A DNA stretch of 64,000 nucleotides from Strix aluco (taxonomy: Eukaryota; Chordata; Aves; Strigiformes; Strigidae). The position numbers and the translations under genes are program-made. Of the stretch, positions 13,061 to 24,200 are shown piece after piece. The number at the start of each line of letters is the position of its first letter. Positions within the stretch are counted from its first letter, which is position 1. The stretch spans positions 94,075,552 through 94,139,551 of the forward strand of contig NC_133933.1 of NCBI RefSeq assembly GCF_031877795.1. Direction: 5' to 3'. The notes under the pieces are model-generated. The model was not told the DNA's origin. It did not search any database and saw nothing but the letters and a program-made list of their open reading frames with translations.

Positions 13061-13410
13061 CTCCCCCTCCGCCCCGCCCGCGCCGCGCCGCCGCTCCGCG
13101 CCCCCTGGCGGGCCGCGGCCGAAAGGCGCGCGGGGCGCGGCTGCGAGAGCGCGCCGCGCCCGGCACGGAGCCGCCCTCGGTTTGGGGCGGAAACCAGCGA
13201 GTTGCGGAGCGGGTGGGGGTGCGCGGCGGGGCGCTGAGGTACGCGCTTAGGTGCGCACCTGCGCTGGCGCGGGAACCGCCCGCCCGGGTTCCATTGCGCG
13301 TTGTGCCGAGGTGGCGCCACGTGTGGGCTGTGAGGTGCCGCGAGGGAGCTTCTCGGGCCTCGCCGATGCGGTCCTCGCGGTGCCACATATGGGGAAAACG
13401 TGCAAAACGG

Positions 13411-14455
13411 GCACATACGCACTGATGGAAATAAAAATAGGGGGCTTATATATGTGCATACATATTTATTTTACCTAATCTTTACATAGTTCACAAAATA
13501 TAGTGCAGGGAAAATGGAAGGCAGGTGGTACTTTAGAAAATACTACTGATTGTATTAGTAGTAGTTGTATATAGAGTTTTCTAAAATTGGTTGTGATTGG
13601 TATGCTGGAGTCCTTCCTACACAGAAAGCTGTGTGGGGTGCCCACGTAGACGATATTGGAGGAATTTTTTACTGCAAGAGTGATGTTCAAGCGGCCAGTT
13701 TCACAGTATGAAGGGTACAGTTCTTAGACTGCATTCTCTTAGTTTCAAAGTCATCCTTATGGTGCTCAGATTTAAGCAGGCTTCATAATAGCAAACTTTT
13801 ATTATGGTTATAAATGACTTAAGCAACTGGAAAAAAAAAAAAAGTGCATTCAGCTTCTGTAATAAATCTTTTAGACTTTGTCTGAAGACAAGTAAACATT
13901 TCTAAAATATTGCCAGAGGAAAATCTCATAATATTTATAAATCTTCTACTTGGTGACTTATGTTATCAGCCAACATTTTATGAAGTCTAATTTTATTCTC
14001 CAGACTTGGGATAACAATAAAGAGGAAATGCAGTTCCTTTTCTCATTAAACTCTTGCAGAATTCAGTAGGTGAGAAACAGTTACTTTATGGAAAGCTGAC
14101 AATTCCCACTGGTTTTCTGAGGCATTGGGTATGACTCTATAGGTCGTGTATTTCCAATTAAAATGATGGATTTACAATTATTTTTCTTTGAAGATACTTA
14201 AAAATTCATTTGAAATTTTAATTCTTAACTAGGGTTAGTGGTGCTTTTGAAGCTCTTTAAAAGTAGTGATCTTCACAGAAGTGGTGGGACTTTCAGTGGC
14301 TAACTACATGCCTTCACTTGCTCCTGCGCTGTAAAGCAGTTAGATTTCTAAGCTTCCCCTGTGCTGAATTTAGTAGTGGCAGTCACAACTCAGAGCTCTC
14401 AAACAGTTCTCTGAAATTGTCTCATCAACATTATGTGCAGTGGCAATCAAAAAAA
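13411..14455. other. Intergenic, no recognised feature
   Basis: AT-rich spacer right of the DOP1A CpG island. I see no gene, repeat family or motif that I can name. Confidence 0.6.
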
Positions 14456-14459
14456 CCCC

Positions 14460-15125
14460 ACAAAACATTGTACCTTATCAGGAAGAATATTGAGAACAAG
14501 ATAGAGGTAGTTGTTTGGTCGCTATATAAAGCGCTGCCGCAGCCTCAGATTGATTACTGCATCAGTTCTTGTCTTCACGGCTCAAGAAGGTTGTAGAGGG
14601 GTTAGGGAAGGCACAGTGGAGGGATGGTGCCACAGCCTTACAGCGAGAGCCGTAATGGCTGGGACTGTTTGATGTGGAGAGAGAAGGCAGGGGAGAAGAT
14701 TGATCAAGATTTATGAAATCATGAAAGATACAAAGTTGTTGTTAATCCCACAGTATGAGAATGAGGAGGCACCTCATGAAAACAGTGGAAGATCGTTCTT
14801 GAGACATGTAAAGAAAATGCTTTTCTGCAAAGCAGATTGTGAACTTCTAGAATGTATTGCCGGCAGAGGTTGGGGACTTGGATGTTCTCCATAGGTTCAA
14901 GGAGGCATTATTCATATTGATGGCAAACACATCCGTAAGTGGACACTCAAGGAAATGGGCAGAGATGTACCCTCCAGCATCCCTAATACAGTGAGAGATG
15001 CAGGGGAAGTACCAGGAAGCAACCACACTAAGAAGCTCTTCCTAAATAGTATCTCCTTTACTGACATTGGAGTCAAAATACAGGGCTAGATGCACCGCTG
15101 ATGCTAGGTGCACTTGCTCTGTAGG
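14460..15125 (+). mobile_element. Ancient CR1 LINE 3' fragment
   Basis: Decayed reverse-transcriptase C-terminus plus 3' UTR of an old CR1. Recognisable pieces in order are: LYKALPQPQIDYC at about 14,525-14,562 (family pattern [13 protein letters not shown]); 'ctgggactgtttgatgtgga' near 14,660 (LGLFSLEK block); 'gaacttctagaatgtattgc' near 14,840; and a 3' UTR ending 'cagggctagatgcaccgctg' (family 'tactgggctagatggaccac'). Frames are broken throughout. The same old 3' UTR type appears inverted near 55.2 kb. Confidence 0.75.
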
Positions 15126-16305
15126 ACATTTGCCTTAATTTCTATGTAATGATTTCACTGCAGAAATGCTGCGAAGCCTGTAATAGACCATTTTGAATAA
15201 ATGAAGCTCACACCCTGCAAATACTTAAGATTACTTGTAACTTTGTAGCCTTGTGTAAGAGCCTTTGTAAAGTCAGGGCCTCAGGCCCTTTTACTAATGC
15301 TAGGAGAGGATTCCTGTATAATTACGTAATTTTATGTTTAAAGTGTGACCTGCTTGCTCAGAACAAGTTAACCTGTAATATGTACATTGTGAAGTAATTG
15401 GAAATGAAAGCCACCTTGTGGACTAAATAATTTTCTTCCTTAAAAAAGCAAACAACAACAACAAAATCCCAAACCACCACCCTCAGAACAGCATGTAGCG
15501 AGTATAGTCTGCATAATAGAATACTTGAATAAATTCATGCTTTCTAGAAAAAACTACTTGGTTGAGACAGTTTAATTGACTATTGGCTGCCATATTTTTC
15601 CTTCAAAATCTAACCTACTGCATCTACTTTTTTGAGACTCTCCTAAGACATCTGCTTGGTCTTGCCAACTCCAAGGACTAAGATTACTTCAAAGTAATCA
15701 TGTTTTACATGGTATATTCCTATAAAATTAACATGTGCGAATCTGCCTTTTTGTTTGAAGCTTTGCAGATCACGTTTTCAAATAAATCTTTGCAATCGCA
15801 GGAGGTCTTGTGACTTTGATAGAAAGTAAACACTTAACATTGCAAAAGATTTGTTTTTTCCAAAACAAAAGCTTCTTTCCTCGGTGTCCTCGAATACAGA
15901 CCGTCAAGAGCCTCTTTCATGCTGTGAGGGCGGCGTGCTGGATGAACATGCAGTGGTGACAGTGCTCATGAGCTAAGGGACAGTCACACAGGGGTATCAA
16001 GGTGGGCTTACAGTCTCCTGATAAAAGACCTCCTGAGATGTAGTAGGAAGCCTCACCCCCGAGCAGCAGATGCCTGTGCCAAGGGCCCTTTTGGTATGAG
16101 TGTAAAGTGACATCAGTCAAGAGCTGGTTGAACTTGGATTGGGAGGAATTCAGACAGACTTGTAATGTTGCAAGAAAGGGTGGAGAGGGGGTTGTTCACA
16201 AGGCAGGGAGTGGGTGGTGGTGCTGTGACACGCCACAGGACAGTCCCCAGCACTGAGCCTGCCCCTGGTTCAGCAGAGGCCTCCGCTCAGGCAGAGCTTC
16301 ACAGG
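15126..16305. other. Intergenic, no recognised feature
   Basis: Mixed sequence between the old CR1 tail and the LTR piece. It becomes more GC-rich from about 15,900. No motif or family was recognised. Confidence 0.55.
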
Positions 16306-16307
16306 CA

Positions 16308-16660
16308 TGGTGAGTTGACCCCAGCCAGCTGCTAGCTCACTGCTCCATGGGGCGACAACCAGAAGAGCAAAAGCAAGAGAATTTGTGGGTCAAGATAATG
16401 ATGGTTTAAGTGAAGGAAACAGGAAAAAAAACCCCATACAATCACTCACCATCTCCCACAGGCAGACTGCTGATGCCCAGCCAGTGTCCGAGCAATGGCT
16501 ACTTTGGAAAGACTATGCTCCCAGTTTTTATTGCTGAGCATGATGTTATGTGCTATGGAATATCTCTCTGGTCATTTGGCCAACACTGTTTGGCCACAAA
16601 TCCTAAGCATGGTATCATATGGGGTGCTGTGAGGAAACTCCATCCCAGCGAGACCTAGTA
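16308..16660 (-). mobile_element. Degraded ERV LTR fragment, same family as the 4.7-5.3 kb LTR
   Basis: Shares the order of blocks with the LTR at 4,666-5,264: 'agttgaccccagccagctgc' at the left end, 'gtgggtcaagataatgatgg', 'cagtttttattgctgagcat' (the decayed TATA region), 'gctatggaatatctctctgg', and 'ccatcccagcgagacc' at the right end. About half of the family length is missing and no duplication was found. Confidence 0.65.
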
Positions 16661-16699
16661 GGGGAGCTACAGCTTCAGGGGCCTGGGGCTGCAGGGACC

Positions 16700-17840
16700 A
16701 CCCTGCAGAGGTGGTGCCCTTGCTTGCTGGATGCTCAGTGGTGAGGAGTCATTACCAATCCAAGAGCTTGAGGAGCAGTCCAGCAGACTGTGCAGTACCA
16801 GGGAAGATGAAGAAGAGTTTGACAGGGTCTTCCCAGAGACCCTGTGAAAGTGACAGTCCAAACCTCACAGAGAAGGGGCAGCTAGAGACTGTGGTTGGGT
16901 GTAGTGAAATGGAGGGTTTCCCATGATGGAGAAGGCTGGAAGCTTGTGACTTCTAGAACCAGGAGGACAGCTGTTTCTCCATCTGCAGATCTGCAACTGG
17001 AGTATAGGCTCCATGCCCTGGTAGAAATGATGGGGAGAAAAGCTTATCACAGTTGGCCAAGCCTGAACCACACAGTAGCACCTCCAGGAGAAAGTGGTGA
17101 AGGAGAGCAGTGGGTGATGTTAAGGAGAGCAACGAGTGATGAAGGAGATCCCCTGCTGTGAGGGATGGAGGACCCCATCTGCCAACCTGACTTGCTGTCT
17201 GGGTTTTTTGCTTGCTAGGAGCTTGGATCTAACACAGCAAGGACACTGCTGAGGCTCGCCCGTCCCTCAGCCTACTACCCCTGACTGCTTGTCCACATGA
17301 GCACCACTGTCCTCTCTGTGAAGCAGCATCTTGGGTATGTGGAGCTCTTGTATGGGCTGGGCAATGGGCTGGGTCAAAGCTTGTCCGTCAGGATCAGAAG
17401 AGAAGCCAGTGAGGGTGACACCTTGGTGGGCGCATTACAGACCACCCAGTCAGGATAAAAAAGTGGATGAAGTCTTTTGATACAACTCAAGGAAGTCTCT
17501 GTGTCACAAAGCCTGGTTATCATGGGGACTGCTGCCCCTGGGAAGGTCGAGCTGACCAGGAGCGCCTGGCTGGGGAGCAGCTGTGTGGGGAAGGCCCCAG
17601 GGCAGTGAGCTGAGCTGGCTCTGACAGCAGCGAGGGCCAACACCATCCTGGAGCCGAGCCCATAGATCAAGGAGACTGATTATGCCCCATTACTTGGCAC
17701 GTGATAGACCACATCTAGGAGACAATGCCCAGTCTTCTCCCCATGCCCCTTGCAGGGAAGGTGTCCGTGACCAGTACGATTGGGGCTGGAGCACTGTGAG
17801 GTGAGATGACTTCGAGGGAGACCCAACCACAGCCCCTAGT
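16700..17840 (+). mobile_element. Decayed, internally deleted CR1 LINE
   Basis: Fragments read in order on the plus strand. ORF1-like pieces are GWKLVTSRTRR near 16,935, then PICQPDLLSG and a LLRLARPSAYYP-type esterase region at 17,175-17,280. These are followed, after a large internal deletion, by RT C-terminal pieces: ANTILEPS near 17,640; RPHLGDNAQSSPHAP near 17,707 (pattern [13 protein letters not shown]); and GLEHCEVR near 17,785 (pattern GLEHLPYEDR). Multiple stops and frame changes occur. The assignment rests on recognised protein patterns, not on an alignment, so the outer limits are rough. Confidence 0.6.
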
Positions 17841-18227
17841 GCCTGTGGGGACGTGCCTGAGCAGACGGACCCAGGATCCTCACAGTGGAGGTGTGGCAGG
17901 AGGACAGGAGACGACAGGCAGATGTTGACACCCAGGAGGTTCAGGCTGGGCTTAAGAAAAGCCCGTGAGGCCAGCCGAGCCCTGGATTGTGCGGGCCTCG
18001 ACCTCGGCGCTTCGGGACCCGACGGGACCCAGCCCAGGTGCCACAGCCGGGGCGCGGACGGCCCGGGCGGCGGCCATCCCGCGGCGCCTTCCCGCCGCTG
18101 CCCCCGGGGCGTCGCCGGCGCCGAGCTGCAGGGGGCGCTGTGGCGGGCGGCCGCACCGCGCCTGCGCCGGCGGAAGAGCGGTCGCTTCCTGCGCGTGTGG
18201 CCGGCGGCGGTGCCGGCCCAGTCTGGC

Positions 18228-18289
18228 ATGGCGGGGGGGTTCCTGCTGGAGATCAGGCGGGGGACGCAGAGCGCCTTGCTGGTTATCCG
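18228..18289 (+). CDS. UBE3D: UBE3D coding exon 1 (residues 1-20 and 2 nt of codon 21)
   Basis: The ATG at 18,228 opens MAGGFLLEIRRGTQSALLVI, which aligns with the human FLEVRGQLQSALLIL stretch. The donor is ccg|gtagtg at 18289/18290 and leaves CG of an Arg codon, completed by C at the start of exon 2. The unspliced frame would stop immediately after (TAG at 18,291-18,293). A 562 nt GC-rich intron follows. Confidence 0.88.
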
Positions 18290-21200
18290 GTAGTGCGGGG
18301 CGCTGCCTGCCTTCCGCTGCTCGGGCCGTGCGGAGCGGCCGGTGCCGGCGGTGGAGGCGCAGGGCGCGGCGCTGGGGTGGCGGGTCTGGCTTTTAACTTC
18401 CCTAGCCTTAAACCGGGGCGGGAGCGGGGGGGGAAGCGGGTTATGTAGCGGCGACTTCCCGTGCCCCTCCCCTCTCGTGCAACTCGGAAAAGCCCGAGTT
18501 ACTGTGCAAATAAATGCTTCCTGAGAACGGTGGCTTATTTCGCTCGATTCCTCCTCACCCCCGCGGGGGACCCCGGTTTACCGCAGGGGTCTCGGGGCCG
18601 CGGGGGAGCTGCAGGCCGGTCCCGGGCTCGGTCCACCCGGGCCGCGGGCTCGGCGTCCCGCGCCCCCTCACGCCGCCTTCGCGTCGCGTCTCCACCGGGC
18701 GCGGAGCGTGTACGGGTGGGGCGAGCCGCAGCCCAGCTCCGGTGCCGCAGCGCCGAGGTCCTGCTCTCCCCGCTCTGGCCTGCGCGCGTCAAGCGGCGGC
18801 TCGTCCCGACGCCTCCGTGCGGAGGTTAAACGCGTCCCTTTGCGTCCCCAGCGAGGCGGACCTCCCGAGCCGGCCGGTGGATGTCTCGGTGGCCGCCGAC
18901 CGCCTGGAAGCGAGAAGCGGCGGGAGCTGCGAGGCGGCGGCGCTGCCGGCAGGGGTCAGGCTGGCCCCGTCCTCCTGCCGCGGCCTGCGCCGCCTCCCCG
19001 GCGAGGGCCTGCACCTGCGCCTGCGCTTGCGCCGCCCGCCGCCACCGCGCGCCGGTAAGGCTGGGCCGGGGCGGCGCTGCCCGGGCGGGGGGGGCTCGGC
19101 CCGGGGCTCGCAAACCAGGCGGCTTCTCTCGGGCTGCCCTGAAGCCTTACGGTTTTAAGTGACGTGCGGACAGGGACTTTAAAGGGTAGATTCTGCAGCA
19201 CAAAAAAACCCAACCCCAAAACCCCAAACCAGCTGGAGTTCGTGGTTTGCATTGTGCATATGCTGTCGCTTTTCCTAAAAGGCTCTCTTTAGCTCTGAAC
19301 TGAAGACTTAAGCAGGAACTGATGAGATTTAATAAAATTGTCAGTTTAAAAAATCCAAAATGCAGAGTGGCGCAATGAAAGGGAAATGTGGTTGCTGAGG
19401 AAGTGTTTCGTGTAGGAGTTTGAGAACTACTCTCAGTTCCTCCCCCATGCTTTCCCATATTACATCAAAATTGTTTTCTTTCCCTCCTGTTTCATGTTTG
19501 GCAGCTGAAAATGTGGTAATATGATTCGTCCAGGCTATGGCGCTAAGGTTGTCACTGACCACTTAGTTATAAAGGGTTGTGATTCTGTGTTGGGGCTTGT
19601 TCTCACAGCGTCAGTTTGCAGAGGCTGATGTTGCAGGTAACATCTGTAAAGTTGCCGTCTTTATTTCCATCATGATAATTCAGGTCTAGGATGTGATTGC
19701 ACAATTAGAAATGGTAGCATAGCTGGTGCTTTGCTTTATTCTAGCATCCAAGCTCAGTGTATTTAGATTCATTTGAAAGGGTGTGGCACAGAAAGATACA
19801 TTGAATAACACAAAACTGTTATTCTGTGGGTTTAAAGTAGAAATGACCGATAAAGTATATGATGTGCAATAATGGCTTCAGCACCAGAAATGTGCTAGAA
19901 TACTCTTGATTTTATGTTATGCTGATGTTGCTTCTGTATGATAATCTGTAATTATATGCTTCGACAATTCAATTATATAAAAATTATTTAGCGTGTCTTA
20001 GTAATGAGGCATGCTTCAAAAGATCAAAGATGAAGTTTTAAAAATGTAACTTTGAAAGTTGTACCAGTGAAAAACGTATATGTGAACCAGATGGTAATCG
20101 ACATATATGTTGTCATACATATATAGTGACATATATATTGACATATATATTGCTAACCTTAGTTAGCCTTTAATGTTTTATACTAGTGTGCAAAACTAGT
20201 TGTATCTTATTTGAAATTCTGGAACCCTTTAAAGTACTTTTCATTTGTGGTTGCAACCTAAATCTTAAATACTGAATGCCACTGCTGAGAATACACTTTG
20301 AGCCTTAAGTCTGAGAAAGTGGGCAATACAAAATTCATACACAGAGCTAAGCTTACAGTTTTAGTTTTCTTCCACCTAATGCTATTTGATAATTTGTGGA
20401 GGCTTTTATAGCTTCTTTTCTAATTTGGAAAAGTTGTCTGAGCTGGCTTTTGTGAGACTGCTTTTGCTTTGCTGGCCTGCAGAGGGTATTGCTCACTATG
20501 TATTCCTTGAGTGGTGCCACAGTGGCTGGTATCTTATGCCTGAAAATTTAAACCTAGTGCCCCCTCTACCCCCCCACTCCCCCAACTATTTGGTCTTACA
20601 TATTGGGATGTACCCTCATATTGCAGAGACACTGATTAGCAGAAATATCATTACAAAAGAGTGGCACTGTATTTTAATTTATACAACCTCTATATAATGA
20701 TATCAATATTTCAGCTCTCCCTGTGGAGAGGATTTGCACCTTTAAAATAATTATTCACGTATACAATTCCTACTCAGCAATATGAGGTGGAGATGGCAAG
20801 TTTTTCCTAAATCTAAGTACTTGCCTCTATAGGTAACTCAATTAAGGTTGTGTTTAAAACATCAGCATTTGCTTTGTTTTTTAGATTCTTATCTTTTTTG
20901 ATTTGAGATATTTGGCAGGACTTTTCTGTACAAGTGACTGAAAATTTTACACAGTTTTGAAGATTAATATGTCTTCTTTATCTATAGATTTGGGGTTTGC
21001 TTTGTCGGAAAACCTGAAACCCCAGAAGAATTATGTCTTTTACTGTCAATCCTGTGGTGACATCATAGTAAAAGACCGGTGAGTACTGCGGTGTCTTGTA
21101 TTTATAGCAATAAATGCCATAATGATTGGTATTTGTGTTATTTTGTGTACTTAGAGACACAGCTAAAAGGCATTTATTTTTAAATTGATAGATGAAAACA

Positions 21201-24200
21201 CTTTTGAGGCACTACGGGTAACTAATAAGCAAGATCACCTGAAACAGTTTTTTACTGTTTATTCATTTACTTCTTGATTTCAGTCTGGCTGGAGAGTAGA
21301 AGTACTTTACAAAGGGAGTTTGGTGCATTGCCCTGAAAGCTGGGAAATCTGGATTCTTTCCCTGCTTGTCTGCTATGCTTTGAGCGAGACATTTCCTTTT
21401 GTAGCTGGACTTCCTCATGTTTCTGCTTTGAGGTCTATGCTTTTTGTTCATACAGAATCTCTTTGCACTCATCATAATAGCTTCTGGTTTTGCTGTACTA
21501 ACAAAAAGCTGTAACATTTTGGCCTGAAAATATTGCGAATGTTCATAGTTTTCACTGATTTAAAAAATACTCATAGTAGTTGACATCTTTGCTATGTTGA
21601 AGGGATTAAAACTGAAAATTTGAGTCTAGACTTCTTTCTTCCTCTACATTTCAGGGATCCTCTTTAGTTCTGCTCAGTCTCTTATAAATTCCCTTCAGTC
21701 ATTGTGCTGTAGTTACAGAATGGCTGCTCAGAATGGGGGGGTTGACCACATTCCCTTCTATCTGTTAAGCAAAGCCAACCTCCACATAGTTCAAGGATGC
21801 TGAATTTGGGAAACACAGGACCTGTTTCTTAGCTGTGTGACTCGGTCTTGTCTCTGTTCCTTACAAAGTCTGCAGAATGAATGAGAATTTTAATAAAAAG
21901 CTGCTGCATTTTCTAGCTCTTCTGATGAACAATTTTGTCAGCTTCATCTGGATTTGTAAGAATTGTTAGAGATGCACTTGTAGCCTTGTATGATCCGTGT
22001 CACTCCTAATACTCAAAATAGTAATACAAATGTCGTATATTCTGTAAACTCCTTTTACTTTCTTGACATACCTATGGCTATATGGCTGACTTGAATGTAA
22101 CTGAGTGAGGATTGCCTAGCTTTCTCTTCTGAAATGCCTCATCAGAAAGTCTAGTAATAACTCTTATTTTGACACATTTGTAGAGTAATGAAACTTCTAA
22201 TTTCTAGTCAGTAACATTTTCTTTCAAAACATATTGCACTTTTATATTTTCATCTCTGTGTGGGTGTTTTCCTGAATTTCAGTGCATTAAATTCATATGC
22301 ATAGAGTTTACGTCTTCTGGTTCTGCATCCTATAACGTGATGCAGTCAGAATTTTTGAGAAAGAAAAAAGAAGACATGCTCATGGCTCTTTGCTTGGCAT
22401 TTCTCCTTGCAGGGAACCTCTGAGCCCTTCGAATGTTATCACTAAAAAAATATTAAGACAAAGGTAAAAGAGTGGATCTGCCAGTGTATCCAACACCTTC
22501 TGTTCCAGCACTTCCAAAAGGACGACAGCAACGTAGTCAGTACTTTTAGCTACAGAATTTGTGTGTTGGTCTCTCTAGGGAGAGTATGGCAGTGGCACCA
22601 CAGACGGTGGGATTGAAGGAAAGTTAAAGAACTGTGTGAGGAGGAACTTACTAAAGTGTGAATTACTATGGAAGGGTCTGTAATAAGAAAAACCTGAGAT
22701 CTAGAAAATTATACCTTTGAGAAGAAATGGAAATAAATTGGATTTAATTTAGATAAGGCTGTGGAGAAGATGTAAGACTCTTCCAATATGTAAGAAGTTG
22801 CTGCAAAGAAGGTGGCAGTAGTCTTCAGTTGAAGCAAGAGGAATTTAGGTTAAAATGAAAAAAAAACGCCAAACCTATTCTAAAGCTTATTTTTTACTGT
22901 TAGAGACTGCATAGGAAGCCATCATTTTAAAGACTAGATTAAGAAATGTTAAGAATGGTTTAAATGTAAGTGATCCTTCCTTGATGCGAGAAAATGGACT
23001 CTATATGAAATCCCGTGGCTTAGTCTGTTTCCTTTCATGCAGCTGATAGCTTTTCAGAGGTTAGGGTTGTGCTCCCTGATTCTTCTCCATTACCCTCACA
23101 TTACCCACATCAGAGGAAGTGATTAGATTTTTTTTTTCCCTAGATTTAAGAGCTGCAAAGGATTTGGGATACTTTCTTTTTTCTTTCTCACCTTCCAGTT
23201 AGGCTAAGTGTAGCTCATATATAAAATAATTCTTTAAGGCTTTACTTCTGTCATGAAGAAACTCTTAAAGGCTTGTGGTGGGTTGACTGGCTGGATGCCA
23301 GGTGCCCACCAAAACTGCTCTATCATTCCCCCTGCTGAGCTGGACAGGGGTGAGGATATAGAGAAAGGCTCATGAGTCGAGATAAAGGCAGGAAGAGATC
23401 ACTCCCCAGTTACCATCATGGGCAAAACAGACTTGACTCAGAGAAATTTAATTTATTGCTAATCAAATCAGAGTAGCATAATGAGAAATAAACCCAAATC
23501 TTAAAACTACCTTCCCCCTCCCCCTCTTCTTCCCGGGGTCAAATTCACTCCCAACTTCTCTACCTCCTCCCTCTGAGCAGTGCAGGGACTGGGAATGGGG
23601 GTTGTGGTCAGTTCATCACACATTGTCTCTGCTGCTCCTTCCTCCTCAGGGGGAGGACTCCTCACACTCTTTCCCTGCTCCAGCGTGGGGTTCTCTCACG
23701 GGCGACAGTCCTCCACAAACTTCTCCAACATGGGTCCTTCCCATGGGCTGCAGCTCTTCACAAACTGCTCCAGCGTGGGTCCCTCCTGTGGGGTGTAGTC
23801 CTCTAGGAGCTGACTGCTCCAGTGCGGTACTCCATGGGGTCACAAGTCCTGCCAGCAAACCTGCTCCAATGTGGGCTCCTCTCTCTCTATGGGTCCACAG
23901 GTCCTGCCAGGAGCCTCTTCCAGCGTGGGCTTCCCACAGGGTCACAGCCTCCTTCGAGCAGCCACCTGCTCCAGTGTGGGGTCCTCCATGGGCTGCAGGG
24001 GCACAGCCTGATCCGGCACCTGGAGCGCTTCCCCCTCCTTCTTCACTGACCTTGGTGTCGGCAGGGTTGTTTTCTTACGTATTCTCACTCTTTCTGGTTG
24101 CAGTTGTGCAGCTTTTTTTCCCCTTCTTAAATATGTTATCACAGAGGTGCTGCTGTTGCTGATGGGCTCGGTCTTGGCAAGCGGCAGGCCCGTCTTGGAG

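Larger units (their letters stand above)
12330..13410 (-). promoter_or_regulatory. DOP1A: DOP1A CpG-island promoter
   Basis: GC-rich, CpG-dense DNA set in AT-rich surroundings, placed exactly where the DOP1A 5' end is expected. GC boxes (GGGCGG/CCGCCC type) recur, and an ETS core CCGGAAG lies at 12,991-12,997. No TATA box is apparent, as is usual for a housekeeping gene. Many overlapping open frames of 70-250 codons occur on both strands here. They are low-complexity by-products of the base composition (few stop codons in GC-rich DNA) and are not called as genes. Confidence 0.85.
17950..19130 (+). promoter_or_regulatory. UBE3D: UBE3D CpG island and promoter
   Basis: CpG-dense block that contains UBE3D exons 1 and 2. 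Just upstream of the ATG (18,228) are a GCGCCTGCGC element near 18,156 (NRF1-like half sites) and GCTTCCTGCGCG near 18,184 (ETS-like core on the minus strand). No TATA box is seen. The transcription start probably lies between about 18,130 and 18,220 but cannot be fixed from sequence. This island is separate from the DOP1A island, about 4.5 kb away. Confidence 0.75.

Noticed and set aside
12218..13478. Many overlapping frames of 70-252 codons on both strands
   Set aside because: They lie in the DOP1A CpG island, are dominated by Pro/Arg/Gly/Ser/Ala runs from GC-rich and GA-rich DNA, occur in several frames at once and match no family.
17690..19458. Frames of 60-214 codons around the UBE3D CpG island
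   Set aside because: Composition artefacts, except for the parts coinciding with UBE3D exons 1 and 2, which are supported by similarity and splice phase.
23602..24162. 186-codon frame with repeated SVGPSHG/PAWVPP-like units
   Set aside because: It is translated from the ~45 bp tandem array inside a solo LTR, on the strand opposite to the LTR; there is no known protein domain.
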